NCBI RefSeq assembly: GCF_000263855.1
Contig: NZ_AJWX01000006.1
Coordinates: 1 to 64,000, forward strand
Reading direction: 5' to 3'
DNA from: Pseudomonas sp. M47T1
GTDB taxonomy: Bacteria > Pseudomonadota > Gammaproteobacteria > Pseudomonadales > Pseudomonadaceae
DNA: 64,000 nt
Below the pieces are notes generated by a model. That model did not search any database, had not been told where the DNA came from, and saw only the letters and a program-made list of their open reading frames with translations. Shown piece by piece: positions 14,888-23,823 of the stretch; position 1 is the first letter of the stretch; each line of letters starts with the position of its first letter. A program made the position numbers and the translations under genes.

Positions 14888-14937
14888 AAGGGTACTCCTT
14901 ATTATCGAATTGAAATCTACCCTAATCTTTACCCTTA
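14888..14937 (-). promoter_or_regulatory. Paired AAGGGTA/TACCCTA motifs upstream of integrase (copy 2)
   Basis: AAGGGTA (14888-14894) touches the start codon, TACCCTA begins at 14918 and TACCCTTA at 14930. The layout matches the other integrase. This may be an operator or arm-type integrase sites. Confidence 0.35.
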
Positions 14938-14979
14938 AAAGCGCTGGCTGCCACCGGAATTCGACGGAACGCCAAAACG

Positions 14980-15006
14980 AAAAAACCCGCCAGAAGGCGG
15001 GTTTTT
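14980..15006 (-). terminator. Intrinsic terminator of tRNA-Thr
   Basis: AAAAAACCCGCC...GGCGGGTTTTT forms a GC stem with a T-run in the tRNA direction, about 45 bases past the tRNA 3' end. It isolates the tRNA from the integrase gene. Confidence 0.8.
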
Positions 15007-15049
15007 CAAGGGTTCCAGAGATTTTGAAAGCCTTCTCTGGAACCTCAAA

Positions 15050-15125
<76 letters not shown>

Positions 15126-15421
15126 ATCTGAGGGCGCTGATTATAGCGACTCGTCCGCCCGAGGCAACCCCCAATTTGCACTATTTTATTGACGCATCAT
15201 TCCACCCCCAAAATCGCTTATGCACAACGGCCCAGTGAATGGGCCAAAGGCCCCGGCTGGCGGTGACGATTTTGCAGTGTTTGCGCAAATGGCTGTTTTT
15301 GCTGCCAAATAAATGATGAACAAAAAATGACCAGGGTCGTTTTTGCCGTGGATCCAGCTATTTTCTTAGCTTGCTGGCAATTTTGCCCACAGAGTTATCC
15401 ACAGGGTGCGTTCCAGGTTTG
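15126..15421. other. Gap upstream of tRNA-Thr
   Basis: No gene is seen. The tRNA-Thr promoter should lie at its left end. A perfect DnaA-box sequence TTATCCACA is at 15395-15403, which may be chance. Confidence 0.4.
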
Positions 15422-16627
15422 TTACGCTTTTGGGCGCTGTGCCAGCAGCATCAGGTTGCGGGGGGTGAGGTGGCTTGTGCAGAAAAGGCCCAGCCGTACT
15501 TCGTAGCCTTTTTCTTGCAGGTAGAGGGCGCGGTCGAGTACCAGCCACAGTTCCAATGGGCGGCGGAACAGGTTGCGGACCCCTTCCAGGTTGCGCACGT
15601 TGGCCAGGCGGTGCCAGCCAGCGGCTTCGGCGGCGGGCCAGTGGGTGGCCGGGGGCAGGGTGATGCCTTTGAGTTGGGCGAGGTCGTTGCAGTAGTCAGG
15701 GAACGGTTTGGCCAGCCAGGCGCTTGGAAGCGATGGGGTGGGCAGGTATTGGTCTGTTCCGCGCGCCTGGCGTTGCAGCAGGTCGAAGCCCAGGCGCCAG
15801 GCCATTGACTGGTCGCGCTGGCGGCGTACGCGGGCGCCGGCGGTGACCGTTTCGCTCAGGGGCAGGCCGAGGTCGTCACGGCTCAGGCGCAGGTTGGAGG
15901 CGGCTGCGGCTTCGGACATGGGTTGGTACTGGTCGGCTTCGGTGCGGTTGTAGCAGCACGGGGCTATGGCCAGTTGGCGGCAGTGGTCGGCGGCGGCGCG
16001 TTGCAGTAGGCGTACGTGCAGATCGCCGCAGGCGTGCAGGGCCACGGCGGTTTTATCCACAGGCAGGTGGCAGTCGGCGGCCATGACGTTTTGCAGGCGG
16101 TGCTCGGCGCTGAGCTGGTGATGCTGGCTCAAGGCGTGTCCGGCTTCTACCAAGGCAGGGTCGTATTCATAGCAGGTGAGATTCTGGCCGGGTTGCAGCA
16201 GGCGGCGGCCCAGGTGGCCTTTGCCCGCGCACCAGTCGAGCCAGCCGGTGACGGGGTGCTGGAAGGTAAGGGCGTCGGCGAAGGCTTCGATCTGTTGCCA
16301 TTTGCGGCCGGGCACGTCGACTTTCAGGCGTGGCGGGCAGGGTTGCAGGGCGCCTGTGGGTAAGCTGGGTACTGCGCTTAGGGCGGCGGCCTGGGCAGCA
16401 AGGGCAGGGTAGGGCGCGGGGGCGGCCAGCCGTTCGGGGTGGTTGTGTTCGGTTTCGGCCTGGTCGAGGGTGCGGGTGCGTAGCCATTGGGCCAGGTCGG
16501 GGTGGGCGGTTTCCCAGGGCAGCGTGAGCTCGGTGAAAGGCTTGGGGCGCCATAGGGGCTGGTGGGCCAGCAGGAAGGCGTCCAGGGCGCGGAAGCGGTT
16601 GAGCAGGTTGGCAGGGGTTAGGCTCAT
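15422..16627 (-). CDS. SAM-dependent methyltransferase-like protein
   Basis: Protein of 401 residues from ATG 16627 (ATG 16660 is an alternative; neither has a good ribosome site). The central part has a Rossmann-type methyltransferase signature: WLDWCAGKGHLGRRLL as the SAM-binding loop, CYEYDPALVEAG, then VALHACGDLH and IAPCCYN, which resemble the PF13679-type methyltransferases. The N-terminal 120 residues and a long C-terminal region are unassigned. Substrate unknown. It lies alone between tRNA-Thr and the ABC transporter on the same strand, about 110 bases past the end of the latter. Confidence 0.7.
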   Translation of the reverse strand: MSLTPANLLNRFRALDAFLLAHQPLWRPKPFTELTLPWETAHPDLAQWLRTRTLDQAETEHNHPERLAAPAPYPALAAQAAALSAVPSLPTGALQPCPPRLKVDVPGRKWQQIEAFADALTFQHPVTGWLDWCAGKGHLGRRLLQPGQNLTCYEYDPALVEAGHALSQHHQLSAEHRLQNVMAADCHLPVDKTAVALHACGDLHVRLLQRAAADHCRQLAIAPCCYNRTEADQYQPMSEAAAASNLRLSRDDLGLPLSETVTAGARVRRQRDQSMAWRLGFDLLQRQARGTDQYLPTPSLPSAWLAKPFPDYCNDLAQLKGITLPPATHWPAAEAAGWHRLANVRNLEGVRNLFRRPLELWLVLDRALYLQEKGYEVRLGLFCTSHLTPRNLMLLAQRPKA

Positions 16628-16736
16628 GGGGGGGGCGCCCGGGTTGAGGGGGTTGGGCACGCTGTGCGTGCCTTCGCAGCCTGGCGGCAGCTTCTACGGG
16701 GCGGTAGGCGGTTGCCGTCAGGTTGCGGGCAGTGGG

Positions 16737-17426
16737 TTAGCGGCCTTGGGTGGCGTCTACGCGCAGCCAGCGCTCCAGCAGTTTGAAGCCTTGCACCAGC
16801 ACGAAGGAGATCAGCAGGTACAGTACGCCGGCGGCGAAGAAGATTTCCACCGGCAGGTAGGTGCGGGCGATGATGGTTCGCGCCATGCCGGTCAGGTCCA
16901 GCAGGGTGACGGTGCTGGCCAGGGCGCTGGCCTTGAGCATTAAAATCACTTCGTTGCTGTAGGCCGGCAGGCCAATGCGTACGGCGCGCGGCAGGATGAT
17001 GTACAGCAGCGCCTTGGGGCGCGACATGCCCAGGGCGCGAGCAGCTTCGATCTCGCCCTTGGGGATGGCCTGTATGGCGCCGCGCAAAATCTCGGCGATG
17101 TAGGCGGCCGTGTGCAGGGTCATGGTGGCGGCGGCGCACCAGAAGGGTTGGCGCAGGTACGGCCACAATACGCTATGGCGCACGGCGTCGAATTGCGCGG
17201 CGCCGTAATACACCAGAAACAGTTGTACCAGCAGCGGCGTGCCGCGGAAGAAGAAGATGTAGCCGTAGGGCACTGCGCTGATGTACCACTTGCGCGAGCT
17301 GCGGGCGATGCCCAGCGGCACGGCCAGGATGAGGCCGGCGAGCACGGCAATGGCTACCAGTTCCAGTGTCACGGTGGCGCCCTGGGTCAGCTTGGGCAGC
17401 CACTTGAAGATTACTTCCCAGTTCAT
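16737..17426 (-). CDS. artM: Amino-acid ABC transporter permease (ArtM/HisM type)
   Basis: Inner-membrane permease of 229 residues with about five hydrophobic segments and the EAA-type loop EIEAARALGMSRPKALLYIILP that contacts the ATPase. It is the last gene of a four-gene polar amino-acid uptake operon (ATPase, binding protein, two permeases), and its ATG overlaps the stop of the preceding permease by 4 bases. Arginine, ornithine or histidine are the usual substrates of this family; the gene name follows the P. putida naming as I recall it and is not proven by sequence alone. Confidence 0.8.
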   Translation of the reverse strand: MNWEVIFKWLPKLTQGATVTLELVAIAVLAGLILAVPLGIARSSRKWYISAVPYGYIFFFRGTPLLVQLFLVYYGAAQFDAVRHSVLWPYLRQPFWCAAATMTLHTAAYIAEILRGAIQAIPKGEIEAARALGMSRPKALLYIILPRAVRIGLPAYSNEVILMLKASALASTVTLLDLTGMARTIIARTYLPVEIFFAAGVLYLLISFVLVQGFKLLERWLRVDATQGR

Positions 17427-18118
17427 TGCGCGGCCCTCGTGAAGCCGCGTGCGGCGTATTTTTCCATGAAGTGCATGCCAATCATGGCCAGTACCGTGAG
17501 GCCCAGGTACATGACGGCGGCCACCATGTAGAAGTTGAACGCCAGCTTGGTGTCGGTGACGGCGTTTTGCGCGTTGCGCATAATCTCTTCCAGGCCGATG
17601 ACGGACACCAGCGCGGTGTCCTTCATCAGGATCATGAACAGGTTGCCCAGGCCCGGCAGGGCGATGCGCCACATTTGCGGCAGGATCAGCCGGGTGAAGA
17701 TGCGCACCTTCGACAGCCCCAGGGCTTGGCCGGCTTCGCGGTGGCCCTTGGGAATGGCGATGATGGCGCCGCGGAACACTTCCGTGGCGTACGAGCCGAA
17801 GCACAGGCCCAGGGCGATGACGCCGGCGGCGAAGGGGCTCAGGGTCAGGTCGGGCATGCCCAGCCAGCTACCCAGGGCGGCCATCATGTTGACGGTGCCG
17901 AAGTACAGCAGCAGTACCCACAGCAGTTCGGGCACGCCGCGCACGATGGTCGAATAGGTGCCGCCCAGCGCTTGCAGCGCCTTGTAGGGCGAGGTCTTGG
18001 CCAATGCGCCGAGCAGGCCCAGGACCAGGCCCAGGCACAGGGCCGACAGCGCGAGTTTGACAGTCATCAGCGCGCCAGCCGCCAGGGCCGGGCCGAATCC
18101 GTGGAGATCAATGTTCAT
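17423..18118 (-). CDS. artQ: Amino-acid ABC transporter permease (ArtQ/HisQ type)
   Basis: Permease of 231 residues, partner of the next permease in a heterodimeric channel. The ATPase-contact loop reads HREAGQALGLSKVRIFTRLILPQ, and hydrophobic segments cover residues about 10-40, 55-80, 90-110 and 190-215. It lies 57 bases after the binding-protein gene and overlaps the following permease. Confidence 0.8.
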   Translation of the reverse strand: MNIDLHGFGPALAAGALMTVKLALSALCLGLVLGLLGALAKTSPYKALQALGGTYSTIVRGVPELLWVLLLYFGTVNMMAALGSWLGMPDLTLSPFAAGVIALGLCFGSYATEVFRGAIIAIPKGHREAGQALGLSKVRIFTRLILPQMWRIALPGLGNLFMILMKDTALVSVIGLEEIMRNAQNAVTDTKLAFNFYMVAAVMYLGLTVLAMIGMHFMEKYAARGFTRAAQ

Positions 18119-18175
18119 GGGCAGGCTTTATTGAGGACCAGCCCCGCGCACGGGGCGCGACGGCAGTCGGGGAGG

Positions 18176-18922
18176 TCATTCGATGCTGAACGGGAAGTAC
18201 TTGTCGTTGATCTTCTTGTAGGTGCCGTCGGCCTTGATTTCGGCCAGGGCGGCGTTCAGCTTCTCGCGCAGGGCGTCGCCCTTGCGTACGGCGATACCGA
18301 TCTTGTCGCTTTGCTCCACAGGCTCGCCCTTGAACTCGTAGTCTTTGCCGGCCGCGGATTTGAGCCACTCGTAGTTGGCGTACTTGTCGGCCAGGATGCC
18401 GTCCAGGCGGCCCGAGGTCAGGTCCAGGTAGGCGTTTTCCTGGGTGTCATACAGTTTTACCTGCACGTCCGGCATGTTGTCTTCCAGCCAGGTACCCGAC
18501 AGGGTCGAACGCTGGGTGCCGATGATCTTGTCCTTCAGCGCGTCCTTGTCCACTTTGAAGTCGACGTTCTTGGCGGCGATGAACTGCAGCTTGTTGGTGT
18601 AGTACGGGTCGGTGAAGTCCACGGCCTGCTTGCGCTCGTCGGTGATGGACATGGACGAGATCAGGAAGTCGAATTTCTTCGCGTTCAGGGCCGGGATGAT
18701 GCCGTCCCAGTCGGAAGTGACGATTTCGCACTCCACTTTCATCTTGGCGCACAGGGCCTTGCCCACGTCGGCGTCGAAGCCCACGACGTTGCCGCTGGCG
18801 TCCTTGCTGTTGAACGGAGGGTAGGCGGCTTCGATGCCCATCTTCAGGGTGTCGGCCATCACGTTGGCGCTCATCGCCAGGCTGGCGGCAACGGCCAGTA
18901 TCAGTTTCTTATAGGTCTGCAT
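18176..18922 (-). CDS. artJ: Periplasmic amino-acid binding protein of the ABC transporter (ArtJ/HisJ type)
   Basis: Protein of 248 residues with a signal peptide (KKLILAVAASLAMSANVMA, cut near residue 22). The mature part starts DTLKMGIEAAYPPFNSKD and contains GFDADVGKALCAKM and SSMSITDERKQAVDFTDPYY, hallmarks of family-3 basic or polar amino-acid binding proteins. The start at 18922 is set by the signal peptide. It delivers substrate to the two downstream permeases. Arginine is likely but lysine, ornithine or histidine cannot be excluded. Confidence 0.85.
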   Translation of the reverse strand: MQTYKKLILAVAASLAMSANVMADTLKMGIEAAYPPFNSKDASGNVVGFDADVGKALCAKMKVECEIVTSDWDGIIPALNAKKFDFLISSMSITDERKQAVDFTDPYYTNKLQFIAAKNVDFKVDKDALKDKIIGTQRSTLSGTWLEDNMPDVQVKLYDTQENAYLDLTSGRLDGILADKYANYEWLKSAAGKDYEFKGEPVEQSDKIGIAVRKGDALREKLNAALAEIKADGTYKKINDKYFPFSIE

Positions 18923-18935
18923 GCGTGATGCTCCG

Positions 18936-19709
18936 TTAACGGTTGCTGGACATGAATTGTTTGCATCGTGCCGACACCGGGTTGTCGAATACTTGATCCG
19001 GTGTGCCATGTTCTTCCACCAGGCCCTGGTGCAGGAACACCACTTCGCTGGACACCTGGCGGGCAAAGCCCATCTCGTGGGTCACCAGCAGCATGGTGCG
19101 GCCTTCTTCGGCCAGGTTGCGAATGACGCTCAGTACTTCCTGGACCATTTCCGGGTCCAGCGCCGAGGTGGGCTCGTCGAACAGGATTACTTTAGGCTGC
19201 ATCGCCAGGGTGCGCGCGATGGCGGCGCGTTGTTGCTGGCCGCCCGACAGTTGATTGGGGTACACGTGGCGCTTGTCGGCAATGCCGACCTTGGCCAGCA
19301 GCGCTTCGGCCACCTCGATGGCCTCGGCCTTGCTCTGGCCCAGCACGCGGCGCGGCGCCTCGATGATGTTGTCGAGCACGGTCATGTGCGGCCAGAGGTT
19401 GAAGTTCTGGAACACGAAACCGATTTCGCTGCGCATGCGGTTGATCTGCCGGCCGTCGGCGGCCACCCGTTCGCCGTTGCGCGCGGCCTTGAGCTTCAAC
19501 TCCTCGCCAGCCACGAAAATCTGCCCTTCGTGGGGGTTTTCCAGCAGGTTGGTGCAGCGCAGCAGCGTCGACTTGCCCGAGCCGGACGAGCCCAGTATCG
19601 AGATCACGGCGCCTTCCCGGGCGCTCAGCGAAACGCCCTTGAGCACCTCAAGCTGCCCGTAACGTTTGTGCAGGTTGCGGATTTCCAGCGCGGGCGTGGC
19701 CTGGGCCAT
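18936..19709 (-). CDS. artP: Amino-acid ABC transporter ATP-binding protein (ArtP/HisP type)
   Basis: ATPase of 257 residues and first gene of the operon. Walker A is GSSGSGKSTLLR, the Q-loop is in GFVFQNFNLWPHM, the signature is LSGGQQQRAAIARTLA, Walker B is VILFDEPTSALDP, and the switch histidine is in LVTHEMGFAR. It powers import of the amino acid. Only 13 bases separate its stop from the binding-protein start. Confidence 0.9.
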   Translation of the reverse strand: MAQATPALEIRNLHKRYGQLEVLKGVSLSAREGAVISILGSSGSGKSTLLRCTNLLENPHEGQIFVAGEELKLKAARNGERVAADGRQINRMRSEIGFVFQNFNLWPHMTVLDNIIEAPRRVLGQSKAEAIEVAEALLAKVGIADKRHVYPNQLSGGQQQRAAIARTLAMQPKVILFDEPTSALDPEMVQEVLSVIRNLAEEGRTMLLVTHEMGFARQVSSEVVFLHQGLVEEHGTPDQVFDNPVSARCKQFMSSNR

Positions 19710-20304
19710 GTGCGGTCCTCATCTATACGGTTGCGTTCCCGCCCTGAAGCGGTGCGCCAAACTAGCATGGCGCCGCCGATATGGCAGGGGGTATGGGCGC
19801 GGGGTGTCGCCTGGCTGTAGCAGCATGTCGCCAGCCAGCCGGTGCGGGGCCCCGCGCGCAAGCGGGTGCGCGTGAAAAAAGGCGCGATGGTGCCAGTTTT
19901 GGCGGGCAATGGAAAGTAAACGTTGATTAAACCGACCGATGTGCAGTGTGCCCAGTCACGTCCTTTGGTTGCACGTTTTTGTCGCTAAACCGCGTGCCAG
20001 GTTGCACCTCTGGTTGCACTTAAATTGTGCATTGGTGTTACCGAAGTGAGTTTTTGGTGCGACATTTCGTCCTGTTATTGTGTAGGGCGGTAACCCTTGG
20101 TTACAGGTGTACGGAAATTTCATGTCGATCAAGGGCTTGACCAACAAGGCTCAAAAGGCCGTCCTAGCGCATTGGCATCAGTCGTGAAGGATTTTGGCGC
20201 AATATTTGCGTAAAAAATCCGCAACGGCATGTTGCATTCCCACAACATGGGTAGGTGTAACGCCAAATGCTGGACCGAACGCTATTCTCTGCATAGGTAG
20301 TTTT
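19710..20304. other. Divergent control region between the transporter operon and gabP
   Basis: No gene is called. It holds three direct copies of GGTTGCAC (19967, 20000, 20012), an inverted repeat GTAACC-CTT-GGTTAC (20090-20104), a sigma-54-like promoter (20195-20209) and an inverted repeat CATGTTG/CAACATG (20228-20249) in the predicted leader of gabP. These suggest binding sites for more than one regulator. Confidence 0.5.
20195..20209 (+). promoter_or_regulatory. Sigma-54-like promoter of gabP
   Basis: TGGC-7 bases-TTGC has the invariant GG and GC of a -24/-12 promoter. Transcription would start near 20220, leaving an 85-base leader. Nitrogen- or carbon/nitrogen-balance control of GABA uptake by an NtrC-like activator would fit. 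Confidence 0.5.
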
Positions 20305-21699
20305 ATGAGCAGTAAGCACAATCACAACGACCTCGGGTCGGGGCTTAAACAGCGTCATGTAACCATGCTGTCCATTGCTGGTGTCATCGGCGCTGGCTTG
20401 TTCGTGGGTTCCGGCCATGCCATTGCCGAAGCAGGCCCAGCCGTGCTGCTGGCCTACGCCGCTGCGGGTACGCTGGTGGTACTGGTGATGCGCATGCTGG
20501 CCGAAATGGCCATCGCGCAACCAGACACTGGCTCGTTCTCCACCTACGCCGACCGTGCCATCGGTCACTGGGCCGGTTTCACCATCGGCTGGCTGTACTG
20601 GTGGTTCTGGGTACTGGTCATTCCACTGGAAGCCAACGCCGCCGCAGGCATCCTGCATGCCTGGTTCCCGGACATCGCCGTGTGGGTGTTCACCCTGGTG
20701 ATTACCCTGGTACTGACTGGCACCAACCTGCTCAACGTGAAGAACTACGGTGAATTCGAGTTCTGGTTCGCGCTGATCAAGGTCATTGCCATCATCGGCT
20801 TCATCATCCTGGGCGCGGCCGCCATCTTCGGCCTGGTGCCGGGCAGTCAGGTCAGCGGTGTCAGCCATATCGTCGACACCCAGGGCTTCATGCCCAACGG
20901 CCTGGGCGCGGTGGTTGCGGCCATGCTCACCACCATGTTCTCGTTCATGGGTACCGAGATCGTCACCATCGCCGCTGCCGAATCCAAGGATCCGGGCAAG
21001 CAGATCACCAAGGCCACCAATTCGGTAATCTGGCGTATCTTCCTGTTCTACCTCGTGTCGATCTTCATCGTCGTGGCCCTGGTGCCATGGAACGATGGCA
21101 GCCTGCCGGCCATGGGTTCCTACCAGACCGTGCTGAACCTGATTGGCGTACCTAACGCCAAGATGATCGTTGACGTGGTGGTTCTGGTTGCCGTGACCAG
21201 CTGCCTGAACTCGGCGCTGTACACCTCCTCGCGCATGCTCTACTCCCTGAGCAAGCGTGGCGACGCACCGAAAATGGCCCAGCGCACCAGCCAGGGCGGC
21301 ACCCCGTACTGGGCCGTGCTGCTGTCCACCGCTGCTGCTTTCCTGGCGGTGTTCGCCAACTACGTCGCGCCTTCGCAAGTGTTCGACTTCCTGCTGGCCA
21401 GCTCCGGCGCCATCGCGCTGCTGGTGTACTTGGTGATCGCCGTATCGCAATTGCGCATGCGCAAGCAGCGTGAGCAGAAGGGCGAGAAGATCGAGTTCAA
21501 GATGTGGGCTTTCCCGGTGCTGACCTGGCTGGTGATTGCTTTCATCGTCGCGGTACTGACCGTCATGGCCATCCGCGCTGACCATCGCATCGAGATCCTG
21601 GCCACTGGCCTGTTGACCATTGCTGTGGTTGCCGCCGGCTTGCTGGTTGACCGTCGTCGCAAGTCGCTGCCGCAAGGCCAGGCTGCCTACGGCAAGTGA
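20305..21699 (+). CDS. gabP: GABA permease-type amino-acid transporter
   Basis: APC-superfamily transporter of 464 residues with about 12 membrane segments. The N-terminus LGSGLKQRHVTMLSIAGVIGAGLFVGSG is the amino-acid permease signature, and LLAYAAAGTLVVLVMRMLAEMA and the long hydrophobic segments fit GabP. It imports gamma-aminobutyrate or related omega-amino acids by proton symport; the exact substrate is inferred from similarity to Pseudomonas GabP. The ATG at 20305 follows the predicted leader. A terminator closes the gene at 21811-21841 after a REP pair. Confidence 0.75.
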   Translation: MSSKHNHNDLGSGLKQRHVTMLSIAGVIGAGLFVGSGHAIAEAGPAVLLAYAAAGTLVVLVMRMLAEMAIAQPDTGSFSTYADRAIGHWAGFTIGWLYWWFWVLVIPLEANAAAGILHAWFPDIAVWVFTLVITLVLTGTNLLNVKNYGEFEFWFALIKVIAIIGFIILGAAAIFGLVPGSQVSGVSHIVDTQGFMPNGLGAVVAAMLTTMFSFMGTEIVTIAAAESKDPGKQITKATNSVIWRIFLFYLVSIFIVVALVPWNDGSLPAMGSYQTVLNLIGVPNAKMIVDVVVLVAVTSCLNSALYTSSRMLYSLSKRGDAPKMAQRTSQGGTPYWAVLLSTAAAFLAVFANYVAPSQVFDFLLASSGAIALLVYLVIAVSQLRMRKQREQKGEKIEFKMWAFPVLTWLVIAFIVAVLTVMAIRADHRIEILATGLLTIAVVAAGLLVDRRRKSLPQGQAAYGK

Positions 21700-21714
21700 T
21701 CTGTTGCGCCTGCT

Positions 21715-21802
21715 GTGGGGGCGGGTTCTACCCGCGAAGGGCGCGCCGCGTAGTTTCTTGACGTTCGCAGTGTTCTTTTCGCGGGCCTAGCCCGCTCCCA
21801 CC
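21715..21802. repeat. REP pair downstream of gabP
   Basis: GTGGGGGCGGGTTCTACCCGCG and its inverted partner CGCGGGCCTAGCCCGCTCCC are P. putida-type REP hairpins facing each other about 45 bases apart. Confidence 0.85.
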
Positions 21803-21810
21803 ATTTAAAG

Positions 21811-21841
21811 GCCGCTGTCGGCGATGACAGCGGCTTTTTTG
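21811..21841 (+). terminator. Intrinsic terminator after gabP
   Basis: GCCGCTGTC pairs with GACAGCGGC around GGCGAT and is followed by a T-run. Confidence 0.85.
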
Positions 21842-21914
21842 TGGGCGTCGTTCAGGAGAATTTCACGCGGGCGCAGGCATACTCGGTGCTTTCAATCCGA
21901 ACCGTGCCAGTCAG

Positions 21915-22388
21915 ATGAAACAGATCACCACCACGCTCCTCGACGAACTCACTGCCCGCGCGCAGCAGGCCCCACGCCTGCGCGCCCACCACAATATGCA
22001 CCCTGAGCTGTCCGACCCCACTCAGCGCCTGGCCGTGGCCATGGAGCCGGGTACCTACGTGCGCGCCCATCGTCACCCGCATACCTTTGAAATGCTCCAT
22101 TCGCTGCGTGGGCGCTTTGTGGTGCTGCATTTCAATCAGGCGGGCGAGGTGATCGATCGCGTGGTGCTGGGTGATGAGGTGAAGATGGTCGAGACCCCGG
22201 CCGGCGTGTGGCACGCGGTGTTGTCGCTGGAGGAGGGGGCGGTGATCTTTGAAGTGAAGGATGGCGTGTATACGCCGATTCCGGAGGAGGACTACATGCC
22301 TTGGACCGTGGCCGAAGGCGAGCAGGGTATGGAGGCGATCATTGCCTGGTATGCCGTGGCGCAGATCGGTGACCGCTTCCCCGGTTAG
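21915..22388 (+). CDS. WbuC-family cupin-fold protein
   Basis: Protein of 157 residues with a cupin core. MEPGTYVRAHRHPHTFEMLHSLRG holds the metal-binding His cluster and downstream Glu, and TPAGVWHAVLSLEEGAVIFEVKDG holds the last His. In other bacteria WbuC sits in O-antigen clusters; here it is away from such genes and its role is unknown. REP elements flank it on both sides. Confidence 0.75.
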   Translation: MKQITTTLLDELTARAQQAPRLRAHHNMHPELSDPTQRLAVAMEPGTYVRAHRHPHTFEMLHSLRGRFVVLHFNQAGEVIDRVVLGDEVKMVETPAGVWHAVLSLEEGAVIFEVKDGVYTPIPEEDYMPWTVAEGEQGMEAIIAWYAVAQIGDRFPG

Positions 22389-22401
22389 CCGGATCTGCTT
22401 T

Positions 22402-22476
22402 TGTGGGGGCGGGCGCTGCGGGTGTCCCGTTGCAGCGCGGTGCTCTTTTCGCGGGCAGAGCCCGCTCCCACAAAAG
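22402..22476. repeat. REP pair
   Basis: TTGTGGGGGCGGGCGCTG and the inverted CGCGGGCAGAGCCCGCTCCC. It lies between two converging genes and may serve as their terminator. Confidence 0.8.
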
Positions 22477-22504
22477 GCAGTTGCCCCACAATGAATGGGG
22501 TGGC

Positions 22505-22933
22505 TCAGGCCGCCTGCGGCTGAATCTGCAGGTTGCCGTCGATGTCCTTGACCAGGCCGCTGGCCAGGAACAGCGGCACCAGGCGCTTGTGCAACTCAGG
22601 CTCGACGAAGCCCTTGATGGCCGTAACGTCGAGCATAGCGCCATTGCCCAGTTCGGCCTTGGTGTACGACAACCAGGCCTTCTTCAAGGCCAGCAGCACG
22701 TCGCTGCCGGCCGTGAGGGCGAAGCGGCGGTTCAGTACCTGGCCTTCGAGCTGGAAGGTGTGCTGGAAGTCGTAGCCGCTTTCGTCGCCATGGCTGTTCA
22801 CGCAGCGCACGCAGGTGCAGGCACCGTCACCGAAGGCGGTGCGCAGGTAGCTGTTGAATTCAGTGACAGGCTTGAGCGACAGACGCTTGTCGACTTCGAA
22901 CAGGTCCCCGGTCATTTTTTCCTGTGTGCTCAT
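22505..22933 (-). CDS. Conserved hypothetical protein, 142 residues
   Basis: Unrecognised protein starting MSTQEKMTGDLFEVDKRLSL. It has a CTCVRC pair of cysteines near residues 39-44 but no further Cys to complete an obvious zinc site. Composition is that of a normal soluble core protein; the C-terminal part (ELHKRLVPLFLASGLVKDIDG) looks like a small helical domain. It converges with the cupin gene and stands alone. GGAATCG lies just before the start. Confidence 0.6.
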   Translation of the reverse strand: MSTQEKMTGDLFEVDKRLSLKPVTEFNSYLRTAFGDGACTCVRCVNSHGDESGYDFQHTFQLEGQVLNRRFALTAGSDVLLALKKAWLSYTKAELGNGAMLDVTAIKGFVEPELHKRLVPLFLASGLVKDIDGNLQIQPQAA

Positions 22934-23001
22934 GGTCGATTCCTCGGCGGTCAGTTTTACAGCGCTGCACCTTACCAGCCCGGGGAAGGGAGTGCTTCCA
23001 A

Positions 23002-23823
23002 TTAGTGAAGCAGGGTGAACAGGCCCTTACCGCCCACCTTGTAGCTCAGTGCGTAGGGGCGCTCACCCATGGGCTTGGCGCCGCTGCCGCCCACAATCTT
23101 GTAGGGGGCGATGTTCTTGGCTACCAGGGTGTTGGCGGTGACCACGGCGCCGCGGCCGATGCGCGTGCTGTGGCCGATCAGGGCGCGGGTGGCGATCCAG
23201 GCGTAGTCCTCGATGTAGATAGGCCCCGACACCGACCAGAACTCGGGCGCGGCCAGGTCATGGGTGCCGGCGATAATCAGCACATGGGAGGCAATGGCCA
23301 CGTGGTCGCCGATGATCAGGCCGGCGCGCGCGTCAATCTGGCAATGCCAGGCAATCACGCTGTCCACGCCAATCACCAGGTTCTCGATGCCCAGCACTTC
23401 GGTATTGCGCCAGATGGTCGAGTTTTTGCCTATCTTCGCCCCGCCCAGGCGCAGCCAGGCCAGGCGCACATGGTGGCTGGGTATCTTGTTGATGAGAATG
23501 TTGTAGGTCTGCTCCCAGGCCCTGAGCCAGCGGTCTTTGAGGGTGGTCCAGTTTTTCCCGAACCGGGGTACCAGCCGGGTAGGGATGTCCTGCCGCAGGC
23601 GGTGGTACAGCGCCCTGGCCAGCGGGTTCTGGATGATCGCTTCGATGTCCACCGAGCAGATGCTGTAGCGCGCATGCTCACCTTCGCCTTCGGCGAAGAA
23701 CACGTTGTGGGTAACGCCCCAGGCGTAGGCTGCGTTCAACTCTTCGGGGTTGACCTGCAGTTCCTTGGCCAAAGCGGGAAGGCGTTCGGGGAGGTCCAGC
23801 GAGTGGAAGATGCGATGCTTCAT
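23002..23823 (-). CDS. Acyl/acetyltransferase with left-handed beta-helix (hexapeptide) domain
   Basis: Protein of 273 residues. The N-terminal 100 residues are helical and unassigned. From about 120 onward hexapeptide repeats are seen (LGGAKIGKNSTIWRNTEV, IGVDSVIAWHCQIDARAG, LIIGDHVAIASHVLIIAGTH), with IAGTHDLAAPEFW holding the likely catalytic His region and IGRGAVVTANTLVAKNI closing the coil. This is the layout of sugar or lipid O-acetyltransferases related to colanic-acid WcaF/NodL types. Substrate and role are unknown. It is monocistronic. Confidence 0.75.
   Translation of the reverse strand: MKHRIFHSLDLPERLPALAKELQVNPEELNAAYAWGVTHNVFFAEGEGEHARYSICSVDIEAIIQNPLARALYHRLRQDIPTRLVPRFGKNWTTLKDRWLRAWEQTYNILINKIPSHHVRLAWLRLGGAKIGKNSTIWRNTEVLGIENLVIGVDSVIAWHCQIDARAGLIIGDHVAIASHVLIIAGTHDLAAPEFWSVSGPIYIEDYAWIATRALIGHSTRIGRGAVVTANTLVAKNIAPYKIVGGSGAKPMGERPYALSYKVGGKGLFTLLH

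Noticed and set aside
15395..15403. Chromosomal origin signal (perfect DnaA box near tRNA-Thr)
   Set aside because: A single box without clustering, an AT-rich region, or dnaA/dnaN/gyrB genes nearby.
20122..20187. 21-codon open frame (MSIKGLTNKAQ...) before gabP as a leader peptide
   Set aside because: The sigma-54-like promoter at 20195-20209 lies downstream of it, so it would not be in the gabP transcript, and its ribosome site is weak.
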